From positions 248,001-312,000 of the forward strand of contig NZ_SRXU01000006.1 of assembly GCF_004792695.1 (NCBI RefSeq): a stretch of DNA of 64,000 nucleotides, written 5' to 3'. The notes beneath the pieces are model-generated. The model searched no databases. It was not told the origin of the DNA and saw only the letters and a list, made by a program, of their open reading frames with translations. Source of the stretch: Sphingomonas naasensis. GTDB lineage: Bacteria; Pseudomonadota; Alphaproteobacteria; Sphingomonadales; Sphingomonadaceae. Made by a program: the position numbers and the translations under genes. Positions 1 through 8,370 of this stretch are shown here, one piece after another; the stretch's first letter is position 1, and each line of letters opens with the position of its first letter.

Positions 1-189
1 ACGCTGGGCGAGGTGATGGGCGATGCCCGGATCGCGCTGGTGCTCGGCGCCGAGGGCGAGGGCATGCGCCAGAACACCGAGGCGCATTGCGACCAGCTGG
101 CGCGGCTGCCGATCTCGCCCAAGGTCGAGAGCCTCAACGTGTCGAACGCCGCCGCGGTGGCGCTCTACGCGATCGCCGCGCGGGGCTGA
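1..189 (+). CDS. rlmB: 23S rRNA 2'-O-ribose methyltransferase, RlmB/TrmH (SpoU) family, C-terminal end
   Basis: The window opens inside this gene; only the last 62 codons are present and the stop is TGA at 187-189. The fragment reads through the knotted SpoU/TrmH methyltransferase end: a LVLGAEGEG segment followed by [13 protein letters not shown], which match the conserved SAM-binding motifs 2 and 3 of this superfamily. The family 2'-O-methylates ribose in rRNA or tRNA in the cytoplasm. RlmB (23S G2251) is the best guess from these motifs, but TrmH-like paralogues share them and the N-terminal part that would separate them lies outside the window. Confidence 0.85.
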   Translation, partial: TLGEVMGDARIALVLGAEGEGMRQNTEAHCDQLARLPISPKVESLNVSNAAAVALYAIAARG

Positions 190-286
190 ACCGCGCAGGG
201 CCCGGTTCCCGGGCTCCGAAATGGTCCAGTCCCCGCTGGCCTTGCCGCCTCCGCGGCGCCTAGCCTCGGCGCGCGGAGGATGCGCG

Positions 287-1435
287 ATGGCCGACTCGTT
301 GATGCGCGAGGGGAGAAGCGAACGGGCGACGGCGACGCATGCCGCGGCAGCGCCGGTGCGCGGCGATCCGCCGCCGCCCGCGCCACTCCAGCAGCGGCTC
401 AACCGGCGCACCCTCCCGTTGCAGCTTATGGCCCGGCGGCTGTCCGCGCGGGCGCCGGTCCAGCGCATGCCGCAGGCGAACGGCGTGGTGCAATTGATAC
501 GCCCGCACGCGCAGGATGTCGGCCGCGACTTCCAGGTCTATTATCCCGGACCCGATTCGGGGCCGATCATCGCGGTGTACAACGGCACGCTCGACAACCA
601 GAATTATCGCTTCACCACCTCGCGCGGGCGATCGATCACCGTCACCGAGGACCGGATCATCGGCTATCGGCCGACGGTGGGCGGCATGCATCCACCGGGA
701 CAGATCCGCCCGCCCGAGGAGAATGTCCAGGGCCGGACCGAGGTGCTGCTCTCCGAAGCCGATCTATCCGGCGCGATGGCGCGCCAGCGCCAGGATCGCA
801 GCCTCGTCGACCGGATGGTGGTCTCGACCTTCGAGCAGACACCCGATTACGCCAGCTACCAGCAGAACCGCCGCGATCTCGAGGTGCAGGGCGTGCCGAT
901 CCTCAACAACATGAACATCGCCCGGACGCAGGACACCGCCAACCGCCTTTCCGGCGTGGGCCCCAACGCTAATCTCCATTTCCAGATGCCGCGGGTGCCG
1001 CAGGGAACCCAGGGCTATTCGACGCCCCGGCTGATCCACGACACGCTGACCCTGCCGTCGATGATGCAGCGCAACGACGTCACCGTGAGCATCACCGCGC
1101 CCGATCCGTCGAGCTATGCCAAGCCCGCCACGCACAACACCTTCTACAGCCTCGAAAATGGCGGCGCGGTGAAGAACACGGGCATGACCCAGAGCGACAC
1201 CGGCCCCGACGACGATCTGGAGAAATACGGCTATGCGCACCGCCAGACGACCAAGGATGCGAGCACCGGCGCCGCAGCCAAGCGCAAGAAGTACAAGTTC
1301 ACGCCATCGAAGAGCGAGCATGCGGATTTCCACCAGCCCGATCCCAACCGCAAGCACGAGGAGGATGACGACGATATGGGACGCGGCAGCTTCGGCGCGC
1401 CCAACATGACGCAGCCGCTGGTCCCGACCTACTGA
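287..1435 (+). CDS. hypothetical protein with a low-complexity Q/R-rich N-terminus; possible secreted toxin or eCIS-type cargo
   Basis: This encodes 382 aa. I start it at the ATG at 287 because a CGGAGGA ribosome-binding site ends 6 bp before it; the frame is open further upstream but overlaps rlmB. The first ~60 residues are low-complexity with blocks such as LQQRLNRR, PVQRM and VVQLI, a style I associate with N-terminal parts of proteins around extracellular contractile injection systems and polymorphic toxins. The rest is soluble, with no signal peptide or membrane helix, a conserved-looking THNTFYSLENGG block, a basic AAAKRKKYKF stretch and an acidic HEEDDDD tail. I do not recognise a catalytic domain. 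Function unknown; the toxin or cargo idea is inference from style only. Confidence 0.7.
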   Translation: MADSLMREGRSERATATHAAAAPVRGDPPPPAPLQQRLNRRTLPLQLMARRLSARAPVQRMPQANGVVQLIRPHAQDVGRDFQVYYPGPDSGPIIAVYNGTLDNQNYRFTTSRGRSITVTEDRIIGYRPTVGGMHPPGQIRPPEENVQGRTEVLLSEADLSGAMARQRQDRSLVDRMVVSTFEQTPDYASYQQNRRDLEVQGVPILNNMNIARTQDTANRLSGVGPNANLHFQMPRVPQGTQGYSTPRLIHDTLTLPSMMQRNDVTVSITAPDPSSYAKPATHNTFYSLENGGAVKNTGMTQSDTGPDDDLEKYGYAHRQTTKDASTGAAAKRKKYKFTPSKSEHADFHQPDPNRKHEEDDDDMGRGSFGAPNMTQPLVPTY

Positions 1436-1437
1436 CC

Positions 1438-1755
1438 TCAGTCTTCGGCGGCGATCGTCACCTTGAGGCCGTCGAGCGCCTCGGTGAACGGGATCTGGCA
1501 CGACAGGCGCGAGCGCGAGTCGCGATCCATCGAGCTGTCGAGCAGGTCGTTCTCGTCCTCGCTCATCGGCGGCAGTTTGGCCGCAAATTCCGGATCGACA
1601 TGGACGTGGCAGGTCGCGCAACTGCAGCAGCCGCCGCAAATCGCGAGGAGCTCGTCGAAGCCATTGTCGCGGATCACTTCCATCACGCTGAGGCCCGCTT
1701 CGCCCATGACTTCGCGTTCTTCCCCTTCCCTGGTGACGACGATAAGCTTGGGCAT
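1438..1755 (-). CDS. 2Fe-2S ferredoxin, adrenodoxin/putidaredoxin type
   Basis: This is a 105-aa soluble electron carrier. The four cluster ligands are visible as C40-X5-C46-X2-C49 and C86 (SRLSCQIP), the spacing of vertebrate-type [2Fe-2S] ferredoxins that feed class I cytochrome P450s. Two extra cysteines (C43, C44) sit in the cluster loop, as is common in alphaproteobacterial members. It stands alone, convergent with the preceding hypothetical gene (2 bp gap). A P450 lies 4 kb downstream and could in principle be a partner, but nothing in the layout links them. No matching ferredoxin reductase gene is in the window. Confidence 0.93.
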   Translation of the reverse strand: MPKLIVVTREGEEREVMGEAGLSVMEVIRDNGFDELLAICGGCCSCATCHVHVDPEFAAKLPPMSEDENDLLDSSMDRDSRSRLSCQIPFTEALDGLKVTIAAED

Positions 1756-1818
1756 GCAATTCTCCTTGGTCGGCCTTTCCCATGCCGCCGAAGGCCCCTC
1801 GATTCAAGGATGCCGGCC

Positions 1819-2442
1819 ATGGGCCTGAGCGAAACCCAGCTCAAAGAGTCGCTCGACGCGCTGGTCGCGCTCGAGCCGGCCTTCGCCACCGCGCTGCAGC
1901 GCGCCGGCTATCCGGCGCCGCGAATCCGCGACCGCGGCTATGAGACGTTGCTGCGCACGATCATCGGCCAGCAGGTCAGCGTCGCGGCGGCGCAGTCGAT
2001 CTGGAACAAGCTCGCCGCGGCGCTGGGCGATCTCACCGACCCGGGCACGGTGGCGCGCGCATCGGACGAGACGCTGCGCGCCGCGGGCCTGTCACGCCAG
2101 AAGGTGAGCTATGCGCGCAGCCTCGCCGAGGAAGTGACCAGCGGGCGGCTCGACCTCGCCGCGCTGCCCGCGGATGACGAGGAGGCGATCGCCGCGCTCA
2201 CCGGGATCAAGGGCATCGGCCGATGGTCGGCCGAAATCTATCTGCTGTTCGCCGAGGGCCGCCCCGACATCTGGCCGGCGGGCGACCTTGCGGTGCAGAT
2301 CGAGATCGGCCGGATCCTCGGCCATGCCGAGCGCCCTTCGGAGAAGCTGCTGCGGCAATGGTCCGCCGCGTGGCGCCCGCATCGCGGCGCCGCGGCGATC
2401 TTCGCCTGGCATCACTACAAGATCGACATGGAAGTGATCTGA
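1819..2442 (+). CDS. DNA-3-methyladenine glycosylase II (AlkA-like, HhH-GPD)
   Basis: This base-excision repair glycosylase of 207 aa removes alkylated purines from DNA. The helix-hairpin-helix is at residues ~127-140 (LTGIKGIGRWSAEI), followed by a Gly/Pro-rich loop and the catalytic aspartate D156 in WPAGDLAVQ. The N-terminal half carries the YETLLRTIIGQQVS signature of the superfamily. I use the ATG at 1819, with AAGGA at 1806-1810 as ribosome-binding site; an in-frame ATG at 1810 overlaps that site. It lacks the extra N-terminal domain of E. coli AlkA, as do many alphaproteobacterial versions. It is divergent from the ferredoxin gene and followed 17 bp later by a glyoxalase-fold gene. Confidence 0.9.
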   Translation: MGLSETQLKESLDALVALEPAFATALQRAGYPAPRIRDRGYETLLRTIIGQQVSVAAAQSIWNKLAAALGDLTDPGTVARASDETLRAAGLSRQKVSYARSLAEEVTSGRLDLAALPADDEEAIAALTGIKGIGRWSAEIYLLFAEGRPDIWPAGDLAVQIEIGRILGHAERPSEKLLRQWSAAWRPHRGAAAIFAWHHYKIDMEVI

Positions 2443-2459
2443 CCGAAGAGGAGCGTGCG

Positions 2460-2846
2460 ATGAGCATCCCGACAGGCACCGAGCTGGCCCGCCCGTTCGT
2501 TCCGGCGAAGGACTTCGCGCGGAGCAAGGCCTTTTACGAAGCGCTCGGCTTCGAAACGCTGCTCGACGGCGAAGTCGCGATATTCGGGATCGGCGCGAGC
2601 AGCTTCCTTCTCCAGAATTACTATCAGGAGGAATGGGCCAATAATTTCATGATGCAGCTGATGGTCGACGATCTCGACGCGTGGTGGCGGCACATCACGG
2701 CGCTCGATCTGCCGGGCCGCTTCGGCGTCCCTGCCCCGCGCGCGCCGGCGATGCAGCCCTGGGGCCTGCGGATCGCCTATGTGATCGATCCGAGCGGCGT
2801 GCTCTGGCACGTCGCCGCGCGCCGTAGCGGCAATGCCGCCGACTGA
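2460..2846 (+). CDS. glyoxalase/bleomycin-resistance (VOC) superfamily protein
   Basis: This is a 128-aa single-domain vicinal-oxygen-chelate fold protein. The recognisable parts are the opening PFVPAKDFARSKAFYEALGF, a central LQNYYQEEW and the C-terminal PWGLRIAYVIDPSGVLWHV, the usual layout of bleomycin-resistance-like and glyoxalase-like proteins. Metal-binding and substrate residues cannot be assigned with confidence, so the specific reaction is unknown. The start at 2460 follows a GAAGAGGAG ribosome-binding site. It lies 17 bp after the glycosylase gene and overlaps the next gene, suggesting a small co-transcribed group. Confidence 0.88.
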   Translation: MSIPTGTELARPFVPAKDFARSKAFYEALGFETLLDGEVAIFGIGASSFLLQNYYQEEWANNFMMQLMVDDLDAWWRHITALDLPGRFGVPAPRAPAMQPWGLRIAYVIDPSGVLWHVAARRSGNAAD

Positions 2847-3393
2847 TCCGCGCCCTGCCATGACGGAGCCCGCCCGTCGCCGACCGCGCTATTGGGTCGC
2901 GCGCACATTGTTCGCGCCATTTCTCATCGCGATCGCGATCGCGTGCATGGTGATCGGCGTTTTTCTGCCGCTCGATCTGGCATCGCAGGCAAAGACCGAT
3001 CGCTTCTACTATGCGCAGTTCGAACAAGCGGCCGCCCATGTGGAGCGAACGGGGCATCTGCCGGGACCAGCGCAGCTCGGCGTCCTCGAGGGAAGGTCGA
3101 TCTCCCCCCTTTCGATGGCTGCGCCGCAGGCCGCATCGGACTGCGGGTCGCGCTTTCAGACGGAGGCATCCGATCGATTTGTCCTGTCTTTCTGGCGCGG
3201 CGAGTGGACCGAGTGCTACGCCCATCCGTCCGGCCGGACCACGCTTCCAATGTCCGCTGTCGCCTATCTGAAAGAAGGTGCGTGGCAGCTGTTCGCATTG
3301 CTTTGGATTGTGGCGATAGGCGCGATTTGGGGCGCGATTCGCCTGACGCGGGCGCCGCGCCCGACGATCGCAGCCGCCGATAAAGGCGAATAG
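2833..3393 (+). CDS. hypothetical membrane protein with two transmembrane helices
   Basis: I do not recognise this 186-aa protein. It has one hydrophobic helix near residues 25-48 and a second near 150-170, with a ~100-residue soluble segment between them containing two cysteines (SDCGSRF and TECYAHP) that could form a disulfide if that loop is periplasmic. The start is uncertain: ATG 2833 overlaps the previous gene by 14 bp, and ATG 2860 is an alternative; neither has a clear ribosome-binding site. It converges with the ROK kinase gene. Confidence 0.6.
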   Translation: MPPTDPRPAMTEPARRRPRYWVARTLFAPFLIAIAIACMVIGVFLPLDLASQAKTDRFYYAQFEQAAAHVERTGHLPGPAQLGVLEGRSISPLSMAAPQAASDCGSRFQTEASDRFVLSFWRGEWTECYAHPSGRTTLPMSAVAYLKEGAWQLFALLWIVAIGAIWGAIRLTRAPRPTIAAADKGE

Positions 3394-3435
3394 TCGCCGC
3401 CCTCGCCCTCTCCGCGGAGGATGGGCACGCCCTTC

Positions 3436-4329
3436 TCAGCTGTCGATCGCTTCCAGCCCCACCGCCAGCGCGCCGAGCGGCCCGGCCATCGCGCCGAGCC
3501 CCGGCGGCCCGAGCCGGTCGTCGAGCTCGCCGGCATAGCCGATCAGCGAGCCATAGCCGCCGAGGCTCTCGGCCAGCCGCGCGCGCAGCTTCTGGAAGAG
3601 ATGCGCGCGCGCCGCGATCACGCCGCCGCCGATCGCGATCCGCTCGGGCGCTGCGGCAACCACCAGATTGTGGAGCAGCCCGCAGAGATCATGGACGAAC
3701 AAATCCCATTCGCGCCCGTCCTGCGGCAATTCCTTGCCCGGGCAGCCGAAACGCTCGGCGAGCGCGGGGCCCGAGATCAGCCCCTCGACGCAATCGCCGT
3801 GGAAGCGGCACCAGCCGGGATAGGTGTCGCCGGCCGCGCGCGGGACGCGCATATGCCCCGCCTCGCCATGCGCAACGCCCTGCACCGGGCGGCCATTGGC
3901 AACCAGCCCCACACCGACGCCGGTGCCGATGGTGAGATAGGCGTGCGTCGCCAGCCCCCGCGCCGCGCCCCAGCGCCCCTCGGCGAGCGCCGCGCCGTTG
4001 ACGTCGGTCTGGAAGCCGATCGGCTTGCCGTAGCGCCGCGCGAGCCGGCGGACGAGATCGGTGCCGGTCCAGCCCGGCTTGGTCGTCGCGGTGATCGCGC
4101 CATAATCGGGCGCGGCGGCGTCGAGCTGGAGCGGTCCGAAGCTGGCCACGCCGATCGCATCGAAATCCCAGCCGTCGAGCGTCGCCTCGATCGCCGCGAG
4201 GGTCGCGTCGGGATCGATGGTCGGGACGGTCTGTTGCGCGCGCACGTCCTCGGGCCCGCTGCCCAGCAACGCGATACATTTGGTGCCACCGAGTTCGATC
4301 CCGGCGATCAACGATCCCCTTGTGCCCAT
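3436..4329 (-). CDS. ROK-family sugar kinase, probable fructokinase
   Basis: This cytoplasmic ATP-dependent hexokinase-fold enzyme has 297 aa. The phosphate-1 motif is AGIELGGTKC at the N-terminus, and the ROK signature with its zinc site reads C-x-FHGDCVEGLISGPAL, the form found in bacterial fructokinases rather than the CxCGxxGCxE of glucokinases and NagC. A LTIGTGVGVG loop precedes it. The start at 4329 puts the first beta strand at the N-terminus; a longer open frame upstream is not supported. It is divergent from the aldo/keto reductase gene. Fructose is the best substrate guess, but mannose or glucosamine remain possible. Confidence 0.88.
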   Translation of the reverse strand: MGTRGSLIAGIELGGTKCIALLGSGPEDVRAQQTVPTIDPDATLAAIEATLDGWDFDAIGVASFGPLQLDAAAPDYGAITATTKPGWTGTDLVRRLARRYGKPIGFQTDVNGAALAEGRWGAARGLATHAYLTIGTGVGVGLVANGRPVQGVAHGEAGHMRVPRAAGDTYPGWCRFHGDCVEGLISGPALAERFGCPGKELPQDGREWDLFVHDLCGLLHNLVVAAAPERIAIGGGVIAARAHLFQKLRARLAESLGGYGSLIGYAGELDDRLGPPGLGAMAGPLGALAVGLEAIDS

Positions 4330-4460
4330 GCGTGCCTCGCTAGCCGAGTCGGGCAGGCGGGGAAAGCAGGAGGTTTCCGCAGGCGAAAACGCATCGTGCC
4401 ATTGCCGAAACATGCCGGCGACCACATCTGCGGCGCAACCCCATCTCGCGGAGGTCCTCA

Positions 4461-5492
4461 ATGCGCTACAACCAGCTCGGCCGCACCGGCCTGATCGTCT
4501 CCGAACTCTGCCTCGGGACGATGACCTTTGGCGGGCGCGACGGCATGTGGGGCGCGATCGGCCAACTCGAGCTCGACGATGCGGCGGCGCTGGTCAAAGC
4601 CGCGGTCGACGGCGGGATCAACTTCCTCGACACCGCCAATGTCTATGCCGAAGGCCGCTCGGAGCGGATTCTCGGCGAGTCGCTGCGGAAGCTCGGCATC
4701 AAGCGCGAGGAAGTGGTGATCGCGACCAAGGTGCTCGGGCGGATGCATCCCGGCCCCAACGGCGCCGGCGCCTCGCGCGGCCATATCCTCGATCAGGTCG
4801 AGGCGAGCCTCGCGCGGCTGCAGACCGATCATATCGACCTCTATCAGATCCACGGCTTCGACCCGGCGACGCCGATCGAGGAGACGCTTTACGCGCTCGA
4901 CAGCCTCGTGCGGCGCGGGGTGGTCCGCTATATCGGGCTGTCCAACTGGGCGGCGTGGCAAGTGATGAAGGCGATAGGCATCGCCGAGGCGCGGCGTTAT
5001 GCCCCGATCGCCTCGCTCCAGGCCTATTACACGCTCGCCGGCCGCGATCTCGAGCGCGAGGTGATCCCGATGCTCCGCTCCGAAGGCGTTGGGCTGATGG
5101 TGTGGAGCCCGCTCGCCGGCGGCTTCCTGTCGGGCAAATATAGCCGCGAGGGCGAAGGCGAGGGCCGGCGCGCCAATTTCGACTTCCCGCCGGTCGACAA
5201 GGACCGCGGCTATGGCGTGATCGACGTGCTGCGCGAATTGGGCGCGGCGAGGGGCCAATCGGTTGCGCAGCTCGCGCTGGGCTGGCTGCTCCACCAGCCG
5301 GCGGTGTCGAGCGTGATCGTCGGCGCGACGCGGCCCGACCAGCTCGCCGACAATCTCGGCGCGGTCGCGGTATCGTTCACCGCCGACGAGCTGGCGCGGC
5401 TCGACGATGCGAGCAAGCTGCCGGCGGAATATCCGGGCTGGATGCTCGAGCGGCAGGGCGGGTATCGCGGCGCGCCTTCGCCGCGGCGCTAG
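4461..5492 (+). CDS. aldo/keto reductase
   Basis: This 343-aa NAD(P)H-dependent oxidoreductase has a (beta/alpha)8 barrel. Visible catalytic elements are the Asp and Tyr of NFLDTANVYAEG, the Lys of VVIATKVLG and the His of DLYQIHGFD, i.e. the full D-Y-K-H tetrad. The C-terminal cofactor region is SVIVGATRPDQLADN, typical of the AKR11/YajO-like branch. A GGAGG ribosome-binding site lies 6 bp before the ATG. Its physiological aldehyde or ketone substrate cannot be read from sequence. It converges with the P450 operon; a short GGCCA/TGGCC hairpin lies in the 41-bp gap. Confidence 0.92.
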   Translation: MRYNQLGRTGLIVSELCLGTMTFGGRDGMWGAIGQLELDDAAALVKAAVDGGINFLDTANVYAEGRSERILGESLRKLGIKREEVVIATKVLGRMHPGPNGAGASRGHILDQVEASLARLQTDHIDLYQIHGFDPATPIEETLYALDSLVRRGVVRYIGLSNWAAWQVMKAIGIAEARRYAPIASLQAYYTLAGRDLEREVIPMLRSEGVGLMVWSPLAGGFLSGKYSREGEGEGRRANFDFPPVDKDRGYGVIDVLRELGAARGQSVAQLALGWLLHQPAVSSVIVGATRPDQLADNLGAVAVSFTADELARLDDASKLPAEYPGWMLERQGGYRGAPSPRR

Positions 5493-5533
5493 TCACGGCC
5501 AGCCCGTGGCCCTGCGCAAGCGGGAGCCCGGGC

Positions 5534-6772
5534 CTAGCCGTAGGTCACCACCAGCCGCTCGGCGAACGGGCCGCTCTTGCGCAGCTTGCCTTCCTTGCCG
5601 GCGGCGCGGCGCAGATTGGGTTGCCGGAGCAGCGGCTTGAGCATCAGGTGGAGCGTGGCGTGGTTGATGTGCCGCCCGAAGCATTCGTGCAGCCCGAAGC
5701 CGAAATGCATGTAATCGCTCGCCGGGCGATCGGGATCGAAGCGCTTGGGATCGGCGACGCGGCGCGGGTCCATCATCGCCGAGGCGAAGGCGGCGAGCAC
5801 CTGCGCGCCGGCGGGAATCACCGTCGCATGCGACGTGCCGCGCCCGATCGTCCAGTCGGCCAGCGCGACGCGCGGTAGCCCCGGCGCGAGCGGATCGAAG
5901 CGCATCGCCTCGAACACATAGCCGCGCAGCCGGGCATCGTCGTCGGCGCGCGCCGCTGCCTGCGCCTCGGCGAGCACCTGCGGCCGGCGGAGCAATTGCT
6001 CCATCGCCTGCGGCACCACCATCGGCGGCTGCGGCGGCCCGCCGACGATGAACCCCATCAGCGAGGTGCGGATGAAATCGTCGCTATAGGCGGCGTCGCC
6101 GGCCTTTTGCAGCGCGAGGCAGCGCGCGAGCACATCGTCGTTGCCGGTATCAATGCGGCGACGGGCGATCTCGTTCTGGATGTGCATGCGCAGCGCCGGC
6201 GCGATCTCGTCGACTTCCTTGCGCAGCGCCGGATCATTGCCCTGATCGACGAACTGGAACTCGAACAACCGGGTGCCCCAGACGCGCAAATCGCCGCCGG
6301 GCGGATCGGGCACGCCGAGATAATCGCCGAGCATGGTGAAGGTGACGCGTCGCACCAACGTGTCGACCACGTCGATCCGGCCGCCGGCCTCGGCGACGAT
6401 CTTCTCGGCCTGCGCCTCGGTCCGCGCGGCGAGCAGCGGCAGATCGTCGGCGCGGACCACCTTGCGCATCGCATCGGTGTCGTGGCGATATTCCGGGGTG
6501 TCGCCCATGCCGAGGAAGAAGGGCTGATCGCCCATGATCACATCGAGATGCGGCTTGTAGACCACCCCGAACACCGGATCGGTGGCGAACACCTCGCGCA
6601 CATCGTCGTAGCGCGAGGTGAGATAGTTGGTCTTGCCCATCTTCATCACCGGCTTCCAGCGCCGGAGAAAGGCGAAGAAATACGGCATCAGCGCGAACAC
6701 CATGCGCTGCGCCCAGGCCTTGAATCCCGTGGGGCCGGGGCGGAGCACGTCGCGGGAGGTGAGCGCGCTCAT
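5534..6772 (-). CDS. cytochrome P450, with atypical I-helix
   Basis: This is a soluble bacterial P450 of 412 aa. The heme-thiolate loop is HFGFGLHECFGRH (Cys near residue 366) and the K-helix ExxR is EAMRF. The I-helix region, which normally reads AGxxT with an acid-alcohol pair for O2 activation, reads FIVGGPPQPPMVV: neither the acid nor the threonine is present. Families lacking this pair often use peroxide or substrate-assisted chemistry, so a peroxygenase or non-monooxygenase role is possible (inference). It is the last gene of a three-gene operon; its ATG overlaps the peroxidase stop in an ATGA (6769-6772). No reductase or ferredoxin is in the operon. Confidence 0.9.
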   Translation of the reverse strand: MSALTSRDVLRPGPTGFKAWAQRMVFALMPYFFAFLRRWKPVMKMGKTNYLTSRYDDVREVFATDPVFGVVYKPHLDVIMGDQPFFLGMGDTPEYRHDTDAMRKVVRADDLPLLAARTEAQAEKIVAEAGGRIDVVDTLVRRVTFTMLGDYLGVPDPPGGDLRVWGTRLFEFQFVDQGNDPALRKEVDEIAPALRMHIQNEIARRRIDTGNDDVLARCLALQKAGDAAYSDDFIRTSLMGFIVGGPPQPPMVVPQAMEQLLRRPQVLAEAQAAARADDDARLRGYVFEAMRFDPLAPGLPRVALADWTIGRGTSHATVIPAGAQVLAAFASAMMDPRRVADPKRFDPDRPASDYMHFGFGLHECFGRHINHATLHLMLKPLLRQPNLRRAAGKEGKLRKSGPFAERLVVTYG

Positions 6773-8370
6773 AGCGACGCCAGATACCGGATCGCCGGCA
6801 TGCTCGGGAGGAAGAAATATTCGCCGCCCGCCATCTGGACGAAGGTGTCGACCTCGATGATCCGGCGCAGCGGCTTCTCGGGGATGGTCAGCATCCCCCG
6901 CGGCCCGAGCAACGGATCGGTCTCGTCATAGAGGAAGGCGAAGTTGGGGTTGAGCATCCACGTCTGCTGGACAAACTCGAACTGACGCGTGATGTCGGTG
7001 TTGAGGCAGATGAACAGCAGCCCGCGGTCCTTGCCGTCGTCGGTCTGCGGGTCCGCGATCGTCGGCCCATATTTGCGCCCGCGGCGCAGGATGCGGTGGT
7101 TGTTCGCCGCATCGAGCAGCGTCTGCTTGTCGCTCGGCTTGGGCGCGAGCCCGTCGCGCGGATTGCCGCGGCGGACATGGCTTCCCAGCGGACAGCCGAG
7201 CCCGAGCCGATCGCGATCATAGAACAGGAAATCGTTGTCGGGCTGGTTGTACTTGTCGACCGGCAGCACCCCGGTGGGGTTGACCGGGCAGAGCAGGTTG
7301 CCGTCGAGATCGCGCCCGATCACCCGGGTGGCGAGCCAGTGCGCGTCGATATGCCCCGAATGCTCGGGATCGCGCTTGTTGATCCGTTCGGCGGCCTCGC
7401 CCATCGATTTCCAGAAGGCGGCGACGTTCTGCTTCAATTCGCGCACGACCATGTAGCTGCCGTCGAGCCCGAGATCGAGAAAGCCCTCGCCGCGCGCATG
7501 CGCGGGAAGGCCCGCCGCGCGCCCCTCGGGCGTGTCGATCACCACCGGGCCGAGCGCGACTTCGTGATGGCCGTTGACATGCCCCATCAGCACCTCGCCG
7601 AGCGGCACCCCGTTCCACGGATCCTGCGGATAGTCCGCGCCGCCCTTGACGGTGACCACGCCCGGCTCGAACGGCGCCGGCTGCGACACGCCATCGGCAA
7701 AGCCGAAATGCTCGCGCGCGATGCCGCGTTCGTCGGGACGCAGATCGAGCGGGAGATCATGGACGATCTTCACATTGTGCGGCGCGAGCGCGTCGCCCAC
7801 CGCGCGGCACCACGCCTCGGCCGATTCCTCGTCCTTCTCGTAGAGCAGCAGCAGCGCGTGGACGGTGATCGGCGTGACGATATGCTCCTCGACCACCTTC
7901 TCCTCATCGTCGAAGGCGCGCGCCTCGCTGTCGACCGCAGCATTGTCGAGCGGGGTGTTGCCGCTCCATTTGGGTCCGCCCTCGATCACCGTGCCGAGCC
8001 ATTTGCCCTCGCGCCGATCGCCGAGCCGGCGCAGCCGGTCCTCCTGGAACATGCCTTCCTTGAACGGGCGATCGAACGAGGCGAGCGTGTTGGCGTTGAG
8101 CCCCATTTTGCGCAGCCCCTCCCAGGTGAAGCCGAGCCCCGCGGCCCGCGCCTCCCTGCCATCGGCATCGCTGATCGGCGCGATCGCCTGCAGCGCCGCG
8201 AGCCACGCGCCGCCACCCTTTTTGGGGGCCTTGTCCCAGCAGAATTGCAGGAACAGCGAGCGGCCGGTGGGCAGCGTCGCAAAGCCGCTCACCACCATGC
8301 CCTGGGTCAGCGTGTCGTGCGGCGGCGCAAGCTTCCAGCTCGGCGGGCCCTTTTGCGGTGCGGCGCTCAC
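6769..8370 (-). CDS. DyP-type heme peroxidase
   Basis: This 533-aa protein belongs to the dye-decolorising peroxidase superfamily. The diagnostic GxxDG motif is present as FGFADGVSQP (residues ~220-229), and the C-terminal heme-pocket segment GCPLGSHVRRGNPRD with RRGRKYGP follows. I start it at GTG 8370, which overlaps the TGA of the upstream gene (GTGA, 8367-8370); the open frame extends further upstream only as antisense-like sequence. There is no Tat or Sec signal, so it is probably cytoplasmic. The family oxidises diverse substrates with H2O2. Being translationally coupled to an unusual P450 suggests that the two act on the same substrate or share peroxide. Confidence 0.9.
   Translation of the reverse strand: MSAAPQKGPPSWKLAPPHDTLTQGMVVSGFATLPTGRSLFLQFCWDKAPKKGGGAWLAALQAIAPISDADGREARAAGLGFTWEGLRKMGLNANTLASFDRPFKEGMFQEDRLRRLGDRREGKWLGTVIEGGPKWSGNTPLDNAAVDSEARAFDDEEKVVEEHIVTPITVHALLLLYEKDEESAEAWCRAVGDALAPHNVKIVHDLPLDLRPDERGIAREHFGFADGVSQPAPFEPGVVTVKGGADYPQDPWNGVPLGEVLMGHVNGHHEVALGPVVIDTPEGRAAGLPAHARGEGFLDLGLDGSYMVVRELKQNVAAFWKSMGEAAERINKRDPEHSGHIDAHWLATRVIGRDLDGNLLCPVNPTGVLPVDKYNQPDNDFLFYDRDRLGLGCPLGSHVRRGNPRDGLAPKPSDKQTLLDAANNHRILRRGRKYGPTIADPQTDDGKDRGLLFICLNTDITRQFEFVQQTWMLNPNFAFLYDETDPLLGPRGMLTIPEKPLRRIIEVDTFVQMAGGEYFFLPSMPAIRYLASL

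Noticed and set aside
1600..1818. Upstream extension of the AlkA-like gene
   Set aside because: It is antisense to the ferredoxin gene; AAGGA at 1806-1810 and the family N-terminus support the start at 1819.
4096..4110. CCATAATCG in the ROK kinase gene as an operator copy on the minus strand
   Set aside because: Only one half-site is present and it is internal to a coding sequence.
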